From contig CAZFEC010000072.1 in assembly GCA_964517435.1 (NCBI GenBank), positions 1 to 7,762 of the forward strand: a stretch of 7,762 nucleotides of DNA, read 5' to 3'. Numbering within the stretch: position 1 is the first letter of the stretch; every line of letters starts with the position of its first letter. The translations under genes and the position numbers were made by a program. This DNA is from BS150m-G50 sp964517435 (GTDB lineage Bacteria > CAIWAD01 > BS150m-G50). This document shows positions 1 to 6,893 of the stretch, in pieces. The notes beneath the pieces were generated by a model. It was given only the letters and a program-made list of their open reading frames with translations, did not search any database and had not been told where the DNA came from.

Positions 1-29
1 GAAAAGGCGCCCCGATCTCTCAGGACGCC
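1..29 (-). terminator. Probable rho-independent terminator of the 910-aa protease gene
   Basis: Read on the minus strand, a GC-rich stem (GGCGTCC pairing with GGGCGCC, one G-T wobble) closes a loop of about 9-10 bases and is followed directly by TTTTC, where the window ends. It lies about 33 bases past the TAG stop of the upstream minus-strand gene. The T tract is only four long and is cut by the window edge, so strength cannot be judged. Confidence 0.55.
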
Positions 30-30
30 C

Positions 31-58
31 TTCTATCTTCTGTCTTCTATCTTCTGTC
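31..58. repeat. 14-bp tandem direct repeat, two copies
   Basis: The unit TTCTATCTTCTGTC occurs twice back to back (31-44 and 45-58), followed by a further TTC. On the minus strand it is a purine-only-like run of AGAAGAY heptamers, beginning almost at the stop codon of the 910-aa protease and ending just before its probable terminator hairpin. It is non-coding in the gene frame. It may be slippage-prone low-complexity sequence; no function is evident. Confidence 0.8.
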
Positions 59-61
59 TTC

Positions 62-2794
62 CTACTCCCAAGTCACCTGATAGAACATCCGGTCATCTGT
101 CAGTAACAGGCTCCAGGAGTTATTGAAAGACGTACCCACATGCGTCCAGGGGCCGTAAGGGTCGCTGCTCTCGTAGATGTAATACTGGGTGGCACCGTCG
201 ATGGCAGACCAGTTGAGGCTGACAAACGTGTCGTCGATATGGATCGTCAGGTCGTCGATCGGCGCCGGCGGTACACCGCCCACGATCAGTGTGACCGGCA
301 GATCGAGCTGCGGCGTGACCGGATCGTTGCTCAGTACCTGGATCAGTCCGCTCAGGGTGATGTCGGCATATACGGAAGCGTCGAAGTAGAGCATGACTGC
401 ATCTTCGCCACTCGGCGGCACTGAACCCTCGACCGGATCGACCGTCAGCCAGTCGAGCGCTATTCCGGCGATTTCGACATCGTCGATATACCACCCCTCT
501 TCCACGACATAGCCGTCGCTGCCGAAGCGGAAGCGAACCTGTGCCGTCTCACCCGCCCAGGCGCCGAGATCGAAGGAGGCCTGCGACCAGTCAACCATGA
601 CGCCGGCGTAGCAGGGAGTCCCCGCCGGGAAGGGGGAAGCGGGATTGTTGTAGATCGTATAGGGATAACCGCCGGCCGGTGTGATCTGGGTCCAGTTGCT
701 GCCGTCGATGGAAATCTCGACGATTCCGCCGTCCCAGGCTTCATAGGCATCGTAAATCTCGGCGTCGATCCAGTGATAGAAGGTGAAATCCGCCTCCGGT
801 TCGACGTAGAAGACCGGGCTGACCAGCCAGCAATGCTGGTTGTCGTTGTACTCCCAGCTCCCCTCGTTGCCGCAATACCAGGAGTGGTCGGCGGAGTTGG
901 AACGGTGGGTAGTCAGGTGCCAGAGGTCGCTGGTGCCGCTGTGCGTCCAGCCGTTGATGCCGCTCTCCATGTCGTCGGAGAAACTGCGGGTGGCTTCGCT
1001 CAGCAGGAGGTTGTAATCCAGGTCATCGTTGCCGGAATTGCTGATCGTCAGGGTGCGGTCGGCGGTGCCGCCGTTCGGTACCCAGACGGTGAAGGCGTCC
1101 GGATCGACCGCGATTACCGGCTGCGAAACGACCAGCGCCATATCAGCCGTGACGGTGCCGTCTTCCGGCACTACGACGACCTGGGTGTCTGAGATATAAC
1201 CAACGGCGCTGTACTCGAAGGTGTAGGTGCCGCCCGCGATGAAGATCTGGTAGCTGCCGTACTGGTCGGTGTAGTCCTGTTCCGGACCGGCAAGGTTCTG
1301 GACCAGCGCACCGGAGATCGGCAGCCCGGTCGCGGCGCTGGTTACGGTACCCTCGACGGTTCCGTAGCCCTGCATCACCGCCAGCACCGCCTCGTACGCG
1401 TTGACGAAACCCCAGCCGTAGGTGTTGTCCTCGCCGGTGGCGCCCAGATCGGTCGCGGTATCCATGATGATCTGCTTGATGGTAGTCACATCGATATCCG
1501 GATTGGCGCTCCGCATCAGGCCGACGACACCCGCGATATGCGGACCGGCCATGGAGGTGCCGCTCATGGTGGTGTACCCGCCGTTGTTGTAGGCGCTGTA
1601 GATGTCGCTGCCGGGCGCGCAGATTTCCGGCTTGGTCGTGTAGGATCCGCCGCAGCCGGAAGGACCGCGGCTGGAGAAGCTGCTGATGGTAAAGGGCGGA
1701 TAGCGCAGAGTCGAACCGACGCTGAAGCAGTTGTGGGGAGTGGTGGCTCGATCGGCGGGACTGCCAATTGAGTATGAACCGGGGCCTTCGTTGCCGGCGG
1801 ACCAGGTCAGCACGCAACCGGCCGCCTCGCAATTGTCGATGGCGGTCCACCAGCGGCTGTCGCAGTCGACGTAATCGTAGCCGAAGCCTTCGTTGATCCG
1901 CCAGCTGTTCTGAATCACATCCGGTACATCATCCGTGGTACCGGGATCACCGTCCGGGTCGGCGAGCCATTCCAGTGCGAGGATGATATCGTTGTCGAAC
2001 TCAGGACCGACCCCCTGGTTGATCGGGTTGGTCGCCAGCCAGCGGGCGCCGGGCGCCACGCCGATGGTGTCCGGGGAAGCGCCGCAGATGGTGCCCAGTA
2101 CATGGGTGCCGTGGCCGTAGGTGTCGGTCGGCGTGGGCTGTCCGCCCAGCAGATCGAGCCAGGCTTCGGAGGTGGGCGCGAAATTACCCTGCCAGCGGCT
2201 GGAGAAAGCGACATGGCTGCCCATAACGCCGGTGTCGATGCAACCGACCAGCGCGCCTTCACCAAAAACGCCGAGTTCATACCAGACCCGGTCCGCCTCG
2301 ATATTATCGACACCCTCGACCACGCTGCGTGAGGGAGGTGCGTCGTGATGGATCTCATCCGGTTCGATCAGCTCCACGACCAGGTCGGTTTCCGCCTGCT
2401 CAACGTCGGAGCGGGCGGCCAGCCGGCGCACGGTGGCGACGGTAGCCTTGACTATCACCATGTTGCTGAGCCAGTGAGCGGTCCAGCCCTCCACCAGGCC
2501 CTGGGTGCGCAACTCAGCCAGATCGGCCAGCAGCGGTCCCTGCGAATCGCGGGCGGTATTCATCAAAGTGCTGACCACAAGCTCGTGGCGTTCCGCCAAC
2601 GGGGCTCGAGCGCGGTGCAGCTGTTCGTCCAGGGTGGTGATATCGGCCTGCTCGGTCAGATAGAGCATCACCTTGACCATTTCGGTTTCAGATCTGTCCG
2701 CCAGGAAGGTTTCCAGACCGGTGGAAAGCCGCCCCGCCAGCAAAGTGCCCGCCAGCAGTAGCGTTCCCACGAAAACCAGTGTGAGTTTCTTCAT
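62..2794 (-). CDS. Secreted bacillopeptidase F-like subtilase (S8), 910 aa, with MAM-like module inserted in an Ig-like domain
   Basis: Extracellular serine endopeptidase of the S8 subtilase family. Residues 1-20 form a signal peptide (MKK then a hydrophobic stretch ending LLA). About 21-155 is a propeptide with the bacillopeptidase F pattern (VKVMLYLTEQAD, then HWLSNMVIVKATV). The catalytic domain is about 160-475: Asp187 in CIDTGV, His228 in YGHGTHV, oxyanion Asn335 in SAGNEG, Ser414 in SGTSMAGPH. All are present, so activity is expected. Then come a carboxypeptidase-regulatory-like domain (476-555), an ASH/BACON-like Ig domain split into 558-603 and 778-838 around a MAM/jelly-roll-like module (604-777, ending WYIDDVEI), and a fibronectin-III-like end (about 843-910). 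No type IX sorting tail is seen. The start is supported by a GAGGAG six bases upstream and by matching its paralogue exactly. It probably degrades external protein; the substrate is unknown. Cys392 is absent from the paralogue. Confidence 0.93.
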   Translation of the reverse strand: MKKLTLVFVGTLLLAGTLLAGRLSTGLETFLADRSETEMVKVMLYLTEQADITTLDEQLHRARAPLAERHELVVSTLMNTARDSQGPLLADLAELRTQGLVEGWTAHWLSNMVIVKATVATVRRLAARSDVEQAETDLVVELIEPDEIHHDAPPSRSVVEGVDNIEADRVWYELGVFGEGALVGCIDTGVMGSHVAFSSRWQGNFAPTSEAWLDLLGGQPTPTDTYGHGTHVLGTICGASPDTIGVAPGARWLATNPINQGVGPEFDNDIILALEWLADPDGDPGTTDDVPDVIQNSWRINEGFGYDYVDCDSRWWTAIDNCEAAGCVLTWSAGNEGPGSYSIGSPADRATTPHNCFSVGSTLRYPPFTISSFSSRGPSGCGGSYTTKPEICAPGSDIYSAYNNGGYTTMSGTSMAGPHIAGVVGLMRSANPDIDVTTIKQIIMDTATDLGATGEDNTYGWGFVNAYEAVLAVMQGYGTVEGTVTSAATGLPISGALVQNLAGPEQDYTDQYGSYQIFIAGGTYTFEYSAVGYISDTQVVVVPEDGTVTADMALVVSQPVIAVDPDAFTVWVPNGGTADRTLTISNSGNDDLDYNLLLSEATRSFSDDMESGINGWTHSGTSDLWHLTTHRSNSADHSWYCGNEGSWEYNDNQHCWLVSPVFYVEPEADFTFYHWIDAEIYDAYEAWDGGIVEISIDGSNWTQITPAGGYPYTIYNNPASPFPAGTPCYAGVMVDWSQASFDLGAWAGETAQVRFRFGSDGYVVEEGWYIDDVEIAGIALDWLTVDPVEGSVPPSGEDAVMLYFDASVYADITLSGLIQVLSNDPVTPQLDLPVTLIVGGVPPAPIDDLTIHIDDTFVSLNWSAIDGATQYYIYESSDPYGPWTHVGTSFNNSWSLLLTDDRMFYQVTWE
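464..985 (-). other. MAM/jelly-roll-like module (residues 604-777) inserted in the Ig-like domain
   Basis: The segment opens with DDMESGINGW, carries a Trp- and Cys-containing LVSPVF strand and ends with GWYIDDVEIAG. This pattern is typical of the MAM-like module found in immune inhibitor A-type metallopeptidases and other secreted bacterial proteins, where it is thought to bind carbohydrate or protein. It sits between the strand DYNLLL and the strand LDWLTVDP, which in ordinary ASH/BACON-like domains are nearly adjacent. The family assignment is by eye and the boundaries are approximate. Confidence 0.65.
1130..2794 (-). repeat. Duplicated segment, copy 1 (protease N-terminal 555 codons)
   Basis: This region aligns without gaps to 4916-6580. 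By hand count the proteins differ at 41 of the first 480 residues (about 91% identical), at only 4 of residues 141-340, and at about 25 of 481-554. In DNA, 2161-2340 differs from the matching stretch starting at 5947 at about 10 of 180 positions, nearly all silent. This is a direct repeat long and similar enough to recombine. Confidence 0.9.
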
Positions 2795-2800
2795 CTTCGA

Positions 2801-2806
2801 CTCCTC
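2801..2806 (-). promoter_or_regulatory. Ribosome binding site of the 910-aa protease gene
   Basis: GAGGAG on the minus strand ends six bases before the ATG. The phrase GAG(G/-)AGTC(G/A)AAGATG is almost the same before the paralogue, which supports both starts. Confidence 0.85.
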
Positions 2807-2883
2807 TTTCCTCCAGCATCCAGTCAGCTGCGAGCGGATTTGACGGCCCGTGGCTGGTCCGGATGTGAATCGGTTGGTTGTAT

Positions 2884-2912
2884 CTGTTACTGTCTATGCA
2901 ATGAATTGTCAA
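2884..2912 (-). promoter_or_regulatory. Candidate sigma-70-like promoter of the 910-aa protease gene
   Basis: On the minus strand a perfect TTGACA (2907-2912) is followed after 17 bases by TAACAG (2884-2889), a weak -10 matching TATAAT at three of six positions. This would start transcription near 2877, giving a leader of about 80 bases. The -10 end lies in ACAGTAAC, which recurs upstream of the paralogue (6686-6693) at a similar distance from its ATG. The conservation suggests a functional site, but the -35 is not conserved in the other copy. Confidence 0.45.
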
Positions 2913-2924
2913 TTGCCGGGCATC

Positions 2925-2942
2925 TATATTCGCCAGAATATA
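2925..2942. promoter_or_regulatory. Perfect 7-bp inverted repeat, possible operator
   Basis: TATATTC and GAATATA flank a four-base spacer (GCCA). The site is 13 bases upstream of the candidate -35 of the 910-aa protease gene. Its size and AT-rich dyad shape suit a dimeric regulator, but no regulator gene is in the window, and the paralogue's upstream region has no perfect copy. It could also be chance in an AT-rich patch. Confidence 0.3.
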
Positions 2943-2999
2943 CCTATAAATGGGGTAGGATGCGAGGTGGAAGGACAAGACAAAGAAACTCACGCAGAG

Positions 3000-3026
3000 A
3001 AAAAAGGGCGGGTCAGAGACCCGCCC
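3000..3026 (-). terminator. Rho-independent terminator of the 1175-aa protease gene
   Basis: On the minus strand a perfect 9-bp stem, GGGCGGGTC with GACCCGCCC, closes a three-base loop and is followed by six T. It begins 26 bases after the TAG stop of the 1175-aa protease gene. This is a textbook intrinsic terminator and implies that the downstream protease gene needs its own promoter. Confidence 0.9.
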
Positions 3027-3052
3027 CTGCAATTCACATTTTAATACAGATT

Positions 3053-6000
3053 CTAATTCGCCGCCGTCACCACATAGAATCGCTTCTCGCCGACGAGACT
3101 GGTGGACCAGGTGGTGCTGCTGGTCGTGGCGACGTAGTTGAAGCCGCCATACGGCTCGACATCGTCGTAGATCAGGTAGTGAGTCGCACCCGGTACCGCA
3201 CTCCAGGTCAAGGTGACATTGCCGCCGGCCACGGTGATCGTCAGATCATCGACCGGATCCAGGGCGAAGGTGCCCACTTCCAGCGTTACCGGCACCAGGA
3301 TGCTGCCCTCATCCTGATCGTTGGAGTTGACCGTGATGCTGCCGGTGTAGGTTCCCTCAACCAGGTCGGCAGCGTCGAAGGTGACTGTCCGGATATCGCT
3401 GCTGTAAGGCGGAACCGTACCGCTGGTTAAATCGATGGAGAGCCAGGGATCGGCCAGACTGGTGGTAAAGAGCAACGCCATGCCGTTGTGCAGGTAGTCA
3501 GCGTTGAACACTACCTGCAAACCGTCGGTGCCGGACTGATTCTCGATACCGACCGTGCAGCTGTTGTTCAGCGACACGGTCTGGTACTGACAGAGGATGG
3601 TGCCGTCGGCGTTCAGGATCACCTGGAAAGTTTCCGGATTGCCGCCGGGGCTGTAATGATCGACACCGTACCACTCGACGATGAAGCGGTTGTTGGCCGC
3701 GTCGGCGTAGTAGTAGATCGTTCCGCCGGCGGAGGGATTGAGATCGTCCCAGAAGGGGGCGATGAGTGCGTTGGGATCGCTGCTGTTCGGTATCCCCTGG
3801 TTCGTGTAGGGACTTGAGGTGGAAGTGAAGCTGAGGAAACCGTTGGTGCAGATACGTACCGAGCTGTAGTTGACTCCGTAGTAGTTGAAGTCGAAACCGA
3901 GGCTGAACGGTCCGTAGTTGCCGTCATCGTCGCCGCCGGGCGAAGTGCCGACACCATTAATCTCGACCCAGCTGTAAACCGGTCCACCCGTTTCGTCGCT
4001 GTCGATCCAGAAGTAGCCGTAGCCGTCCGGACCGCCCTGGTCGCGCGGGGCCTGACCCGGACGCGGATCGGTTTCGCCCTTGCGCAGTTCGAGGTGCGGC
4101 ACACTGGTCGGTTGACCGTCGGTGGCGAGTATGATACTGTAGGTCAATTCGCCATCACCGCTGTTGTCGAGGGTCAGCGGCTCGGTGGTGGAAGCGCCCG
4201 GCTCCAGGTTCACATTGAAAACGGTCGGAATGACGTCGATTTCCGGGTACGGTATCGGCGCCAGGGGCGGGAAGATGATGTAGTCAACCCAACCGCAGTC
4301 ACTGCCGCTGTTGACGGAGCCATCTTTATAGTAGGTCCAGGTGAAGGTATGCATACCGGCGTCAACCGGATAGCTGAATTCACTCCAGGGAACCTCGCCG
4401 GACCAGTTGCCCAGTTGACTGCCATCGATATAGAAACGGAGGTAATCCCAACCAGACTCCGAGGACACTCGATACCAGAAGCTGATATCACCGGCGGTTT
4501 CAACATAGAGTTCCAGGCTCATGGTTGAAGTCTGGCTATGGGTGATAGTGCCGGATTTTGCGCAGTACGTCCCTTCATACGGCGCGGTATTGATGACCCA
4601 GTCGGCGTTGCCGCTCATCTCCCAGGGGAACAGGAGGAAGTTGCCGGTTTCGAAGTCTTCAAGTTCCAGTTCGACCAGCGTGAAATCGAGCGTCATGTTA
4701 CCGGTGAAGTTGATCGTCTCCAGGTCGGCACCCCAACCGGGCGACCAGGCGCGCACATCGTAGACGGCGCCGGTCGGTATGTCAATCGAATAGAAACCGG
4801 AGCCGTTGGTGTAGACCGGATCGAGCGGGGTGTCGAGCACGCTCACCTCCGCGCCGACCATCGGAATGCCGTACGGGTCATAAACATGGCCGCTGAGCGT
4901 GGCGGTCGCTCCCGGCGTCAAAGCCTTGTCGACGATGACGGTACCGTCTTCCGGCACAACCACTACTTCGGTACCGGTAATGTAACCGAAAGCGCTGTAT
5001 TCCAGGGTGTAGGTATCGGCGGCCAGGAACAGCTGGTAGTTGCCGAACTGATCGGCATTGTCGCTCTGCTGACCGGTGGTATTGCGCACCAGCGCACCTT
5101 CGATCGGCAGACCGGTAGAGGCGTCGGTCACGGTGCCCTCCACGGTGCCGTAGCCCTGCATCACCGCCAGCACCGCCTCGTAGGCGTTGACGAAACCCCA
5201 GCCGTAGGTGTTATCCTCGCCGGTGGCACCCAGGTCGGTCGCGGTGTCCATGATGATCTGCTTGATCGTGGTTACATCGACATCCGGGTTGGCGCTCCGC
5301 ATCAGGCCGACGACGCCCGCGATATGAGGTCCGGCCATGGAGGTGCCGCTCATATAAGTGTAGCCGCCGTTATTGTAGGAGCTGTAGATGTCCTCACCGG
5401 GCGCCACGATTTCCGGTTTGGTCGCGTCGGGACCGCCGCAGCCGGAAGGACCGCGGCTGGAAAAGCCGCTGATGGTAAAGGGTGGATAGCGTACAGTCGA
5501 ACCGACGCTGAAGCAGTTGTAGGGACCGCTGGCCCGGTCGGCCGGACTGCCGATGGTGTAGGAACCGGATCCTTCGTTCCCTGCAGACCAGGTCAGAACG
5601 CAGCCGGCCGCTTCGCAGTTGTCGATGGCGGTCCACCAGCGACTGTCGCAGTCGACGTAATCATAGCCGAAGCCTTCGTTGATCCGCCAGCTGTTCTGGA
5701 TTACATCCGGTACATCATCGGTGGTACCGGGATCGCCGTCCGGATCGGCGAGCCATTCCAGCGCGGCAATGATGTCGTTATCAAACTCAGGACCGACGCC
5801 CTGGTTGATCGGGTTGGTCGCCAGCCAGCGGGCGCCGGGCGCCACGCCGATCGTGTCACTGGAAGCGCCGCAGATGGTACCCAGCACGTGGGTGCCGTGG
5901 CCGTAGGTGTCGGTCGGTGTGGGTTGTCCGCCTAAAAGATCGAGCCAGGCTTCGGAGGTGGGGGCGAAATTACCCTGCCAGCGGCTGGAGAAAGCGACAT

Positions 6001-6580
6001 GGCTGCCCATGACGCCGGTGTCGATGCAGCCCACCAGGGCGCCTTCACCAAAAACGCCGAGTTCATACCAGACCCGGTCCGCTTCGATGTTGTCGATACC
6101 CTCGACCACGCTGCGGGAGGGAGGTGCGTCGTGATGGATCTCATCCGGTTCGATCAGCTCCACGACCAGGTCGGCTTCCGCCTGCTCCACATCGGGACGG
6201 GCGGCCAGCTGACGCACGGTGGCGACGGTGGTCTTGACGATCACCATGTTGCTGATCCAGTGGGAGGTCCATCCCTCCACCAGGCCCTGCCTCTTCAGCT
6301 CGGCCAGGTCAGTCAGCAGAGGAGCCTGCGCATTGCGGGCGGTGTTCATCAGGGCGCTGACTACCAGTTCGTGGCGTTCCGCCAGCGGGGCCTGCGCGCG
6401 ATGCAGTTGTTCGTCCAGGGTGGCGATATCGGCCTGTTCGGTCAGGTAGAGCATTACCTTGACCATTTCGGTTTCAGATTTGTCCGCCAGGTAGGTTTCC
6501 AGGCCGGGGGAGAGCCGGCCCGCCAGCAGGCTGCCGGCCAGCAGCAGAGTTCCTGCGAAAATCAGTGAGAACTTCTTCAT
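3053..6580 (-). CDS. Secreted bacillopeptidase F-like subtilase (S8), 1175 aa, with nidogen-like module inserted in an Ig-like domain
   Basis: Extracellular S8 serine endopeptidase, paralogue of the next minus-strand gene. Signal peptide 1-20; propeptide about 21-155; catalytic domain about 160-475 with Asp187 (CIDTGV), His228 (YGHGTHV), Asn335 (SAGNEG) and Ser414 (SGTSMAGPH), all intact. The tail is longer: carboxypeptidase-regulatory-like domains at 476-555 and 559-637; a jelly-roll module at 641-771 (DFETGNF to GWVDYIIFP, with the SFWYRVSSESGWDYLRFYIDG-type core); an ASH/BACON-like Ig domain split into 779-822 and 1043-1103; a nidogen-like insert at about 852-1044; and a fibronectin-III-like end, 1108-1175. 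A charged, proline-rich linker (about 831-850) leads into the insert. CAGGAG lies six bases before the ATG. The tail modules probably hold the enzyme to a substrate or surface; the target is unknown. No type IX sorting domain is seen. Confidence 0.93.
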   Translation of the reverse strand: MKKFSLIFAGTLLLAGSLLAGRLSPGLETYLADKSETEMVKVMLYLTEQADIATLDEQLHRAQAPLAERHELVVSALMNTARNAQAPLLTDLAELKRQGLVEGWTSHWISNMVIVKTTVATVRQLAARPDVEQAEADLVVELIEPDEIHHDAPPSRSVVEGIDNIEADRVWYELGVFGEGALVGCIDTGVMGSHVAFSSRWQGNFAPTSEAWLDLLGGQPTPTDTYGHGTHVLGTICGASSDTIGVAPGARWLATNPINQGVGPEFDNDIIAALEWLADPDGDPGTTDDVPDVIQNSWRINEGFGYDYVDCDSRWWTAIDNCEAAGCVLTWSAGNEGSGSYTIGSPADRASGPYNCFSVGSTVRYPPFTISGFSSRGPSGCGGPDATKPEIVAPGEDIYSSYNNGGYTYMSGTSMAGPHIAGVVGLMRSANPDVDVTTIKQIIMDTATDLGATGEDNTYGWGFVNAYEAVLAVMQGYGTVEGTVTDASTGLPIEGALVRNTTGQQSDNADQFGNYQLFLAADTYTLEYSAFGYITGTEVVVVPEDGTVIVDKALTPGATATLSGHVYDPYGIPMVGAEVSVLDTPLDPVYTNGSGFYSIDIPTGAVYDVRAWSPGWGADLETINFTGNMTLDFTLVELELEDFETGNFLLFPWEMSGNADWVINTAPYEGTYCAKSGTITHSQTSTMSLELYVETAGDISFWYRVSSESGWDYLRFYIDGSQLGNWSGEVPWSEFSYPVDAGMHTFTWTYYKDGSVNSGSDCGWVDYIIFPPLAPIPYPEIDVIPTVFNVNLEPGASTTEPLTLDNSGDGELTYSIILATDGQPTSVPHLELRKGETDPRPGQAPRDQGGPDGYGYFWIDSDETGGPVYSWVEINGVGTSPGGDDDGNYGPFSLGFDFNYYGVNYSSVRICTNGFLSFTSTSSPYTNQGIPNSSDPNALIAPFWDDLNPSAGGTIYYYADAANNRFIVEWYGVDHYSPGGNPETFQVILNADGTILCQYQTVSLNNSCTVGIENQSGTDGLQVVFNADYLHNGMALLFTTSLADPWLSIDLTSGTVPPYSSDIRTVTFDAADLVEGTYTGSITVNSNDQDEGSILVPVTLEVGTFALDPVDDLTITVAGGNVTLTWSAVPGATHYLIYDDVEPYGGFNYVATTSSTTWSTSLVGEKRFYVVTAAN
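3449..4027 (-). other. Nidogen-like beta module (residues 852-1044) inserted in the Ig-like domain
   Basis: Key features are GYGYFWIDSDETGGPVYSWV at the start, GFDFNYYGVNYSSVRICTNG, IPNSSDPNALIAPFWDDLNP, NRFIVEWYGV, ETFQVILNADG and CTVGIENQSGTDGLQ. These match the order seen in nidogen-like domains of many secreted proteins from FCB-group bacteria. It lies between the strand LTYSIIL and the strand PWLSIDLTSG, the same break point as the MAM-like module in the neighbouring protease. Assignment is by motif recall; the binding target is unknown. Confidence 0.65.
4916..6580 (-). repeat. Duplicated segment, copy 2 (protease N-terminal 555 codons)
   Basis: Partner of 1130-2794. Similarity falls sharply at the end of the catalytic domain: about 94% protein identity over 161-480 drops to about 66% over 481-554 and then to only patchy similarity in the Ig-like halves and the fibronectin-like end. 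It extends upstream of the ATG as shared control blocks (see 6686-6750). Confidence 0.9.
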
Positions 6581-6586
6581 CTTTGA

Positions 6587-6592
6587 CTCCTG
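6587..6592 (-). promoter_or_regulatory. Ribosome binding site of the 1175-aa protease gene
   Basis: CAGGAG on the minus strand, six bases before the ATG, in the same spacing and context as in the paralogous gene. Confidence 0.82.
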
Positions 6593-6685
6593 TTTTTCAG
6601 ATCGTCATCAGTCCGGCCGGCTGGAGAAACCGTCGGCCGTACCGGAAATGACGGCTGAACTGAATTAACGGTTGAAATTCTGATC

Positions 6686-6750
6686 GTTACTGTGTGCAAT
6701 TTGAGAGTTTTCAACAATCGGGCAGATTGATTTTCAATATAATAATACCT
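6686..6750 (-). promoter_or_regulatory. Conserved upstream region of the 1175-aa protease gene, copy of 2886-2945
   Basis: Read on the minus strand, three blocks occur in the same order as upstream of the paralogue: AGGTAT (6745-6750, against 2940-2945), TGCCCG (6719-6724, against 2917-2922) and ACAGTAAC (6686-6693, against 2886-2893). Gaps are 20 and 25 bases here, against 17 and 23. ATTGCA precedes ACAGTAAC in both. The block ends about 105 bases before this ATG and about 90 before the other. It probably contains the promoter (TAACGA as a weak -10, TTGAAA 19 bases upstream), but no strong hexamer pair is visible. Confidence 0.5.
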
Positions 6751-6791
6751 GCCCGCCTGAATCGCCACTATGAAATTGTGCCGGTTCAGTT

Positions 6792-6819
6792 TTGACGAAG
6801 TTATCATGTATGCTATATC
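6792..6819 (+). promoter_or_regulatory. Sigma-70-like promoter with extended -10 for the biotin ligase gene
   Basis: TTGACG (6792-6797), a 16-base spacer, and TATATC (6814-6819) preceded by TGC, which makes an extended -10. The start of transcription would be near 6826, giving a leader of about 68 bases before the ATG at 6894. The hexamers are close to consensus; sigma-factor preference in this lineage is not known. Confidence 0.6.
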
Positions 6820-6882
6820 GACCAGTGGCGGGATGTTTCTTTAGGGATTTACACCCGGCAGCGGGACCGCGATACCTGTCGC

Positions 6883-6889
6883 GAGGAGG
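6883..6889 (+). promoter_or_regulatory. Ribosome binding site of the biotin ligase gene
   Basis: GAGGAGG lies four bases before the ATG and decides this start over an in-frame GTG at 6825. A small hairpin (CGCGA at 6868-6872 with TCGCG at 6879-6883) abuts it and touches its first base. Confidence 0.85.
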
Positions 6890-6893
6890 CGGA

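Larger units (their letters stand above)
6581..6893. other. Divergent intergenic region between protease and biotin ligase genes
   Basis: These 313 bases hold the Shine-Dalgarno and conserved upstream blocks of the minus-strand protease gene and the promoter and Shine-Dalgarno of the plus-strand biotin ligase gene. An AT-rich patch at 6726-6747 contains a perfect TATAAT on the plus strand (6738-6743) but without a fitting -35. No small gene with a credible start, and no RNA gene, was recognised. Confidence 0.7.

Noticed and set aside
62..270. Type IX secretion C-terminal sorting domain on the 910-aa protease (and on the other at 3053-3260)
   Set aside because: Both proteins end in a fibronectin-III-like fold (NWSAIDGATQYYIYE, TWSAVPGATHYLIYD); the typical sorting pattern with a YDVLGREV-like motif is absent.
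1143..1850. A 235-codon minus-strand frame inside the 910-aa protease gene
   Set aside because: It is out of frame with the protease, is rich in Arg and Gln of the kind seen in shifted frames, and has no ribosome binding site or domain.
4538..5935. A 465-codon open frame on the plus strand antisense to the 1175-aa protease
   Set aside because: It lies opposite the coding strand of a gene with clear catalytic motifs, its translation has no recognisable domain, and the paralogous region gives only shorter broken frames. It is a shadow of GC-rich coding sequence.
62..6580. The two minus-strand frames as halves of one gene, or one as a pseudogene
   Set aside because: Each has its own signal peptide, ribosome binding site, full catalytic set, stop and terminator, and neither shows a frameshift.
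1130..6580. The long direct repeats as a mobile element
   Set aside because: The repeats are the 5' parts of two genes in tandem; there is no transposase, terminal inverted repeat or target duplication visible.
6738..6743. Perfect TATAAT on the plus strand as the ligase promoter
   Set aside because: No -35 at the right distance, and a better pair with an extended -10 lies closer to the gene at 6792-6819.
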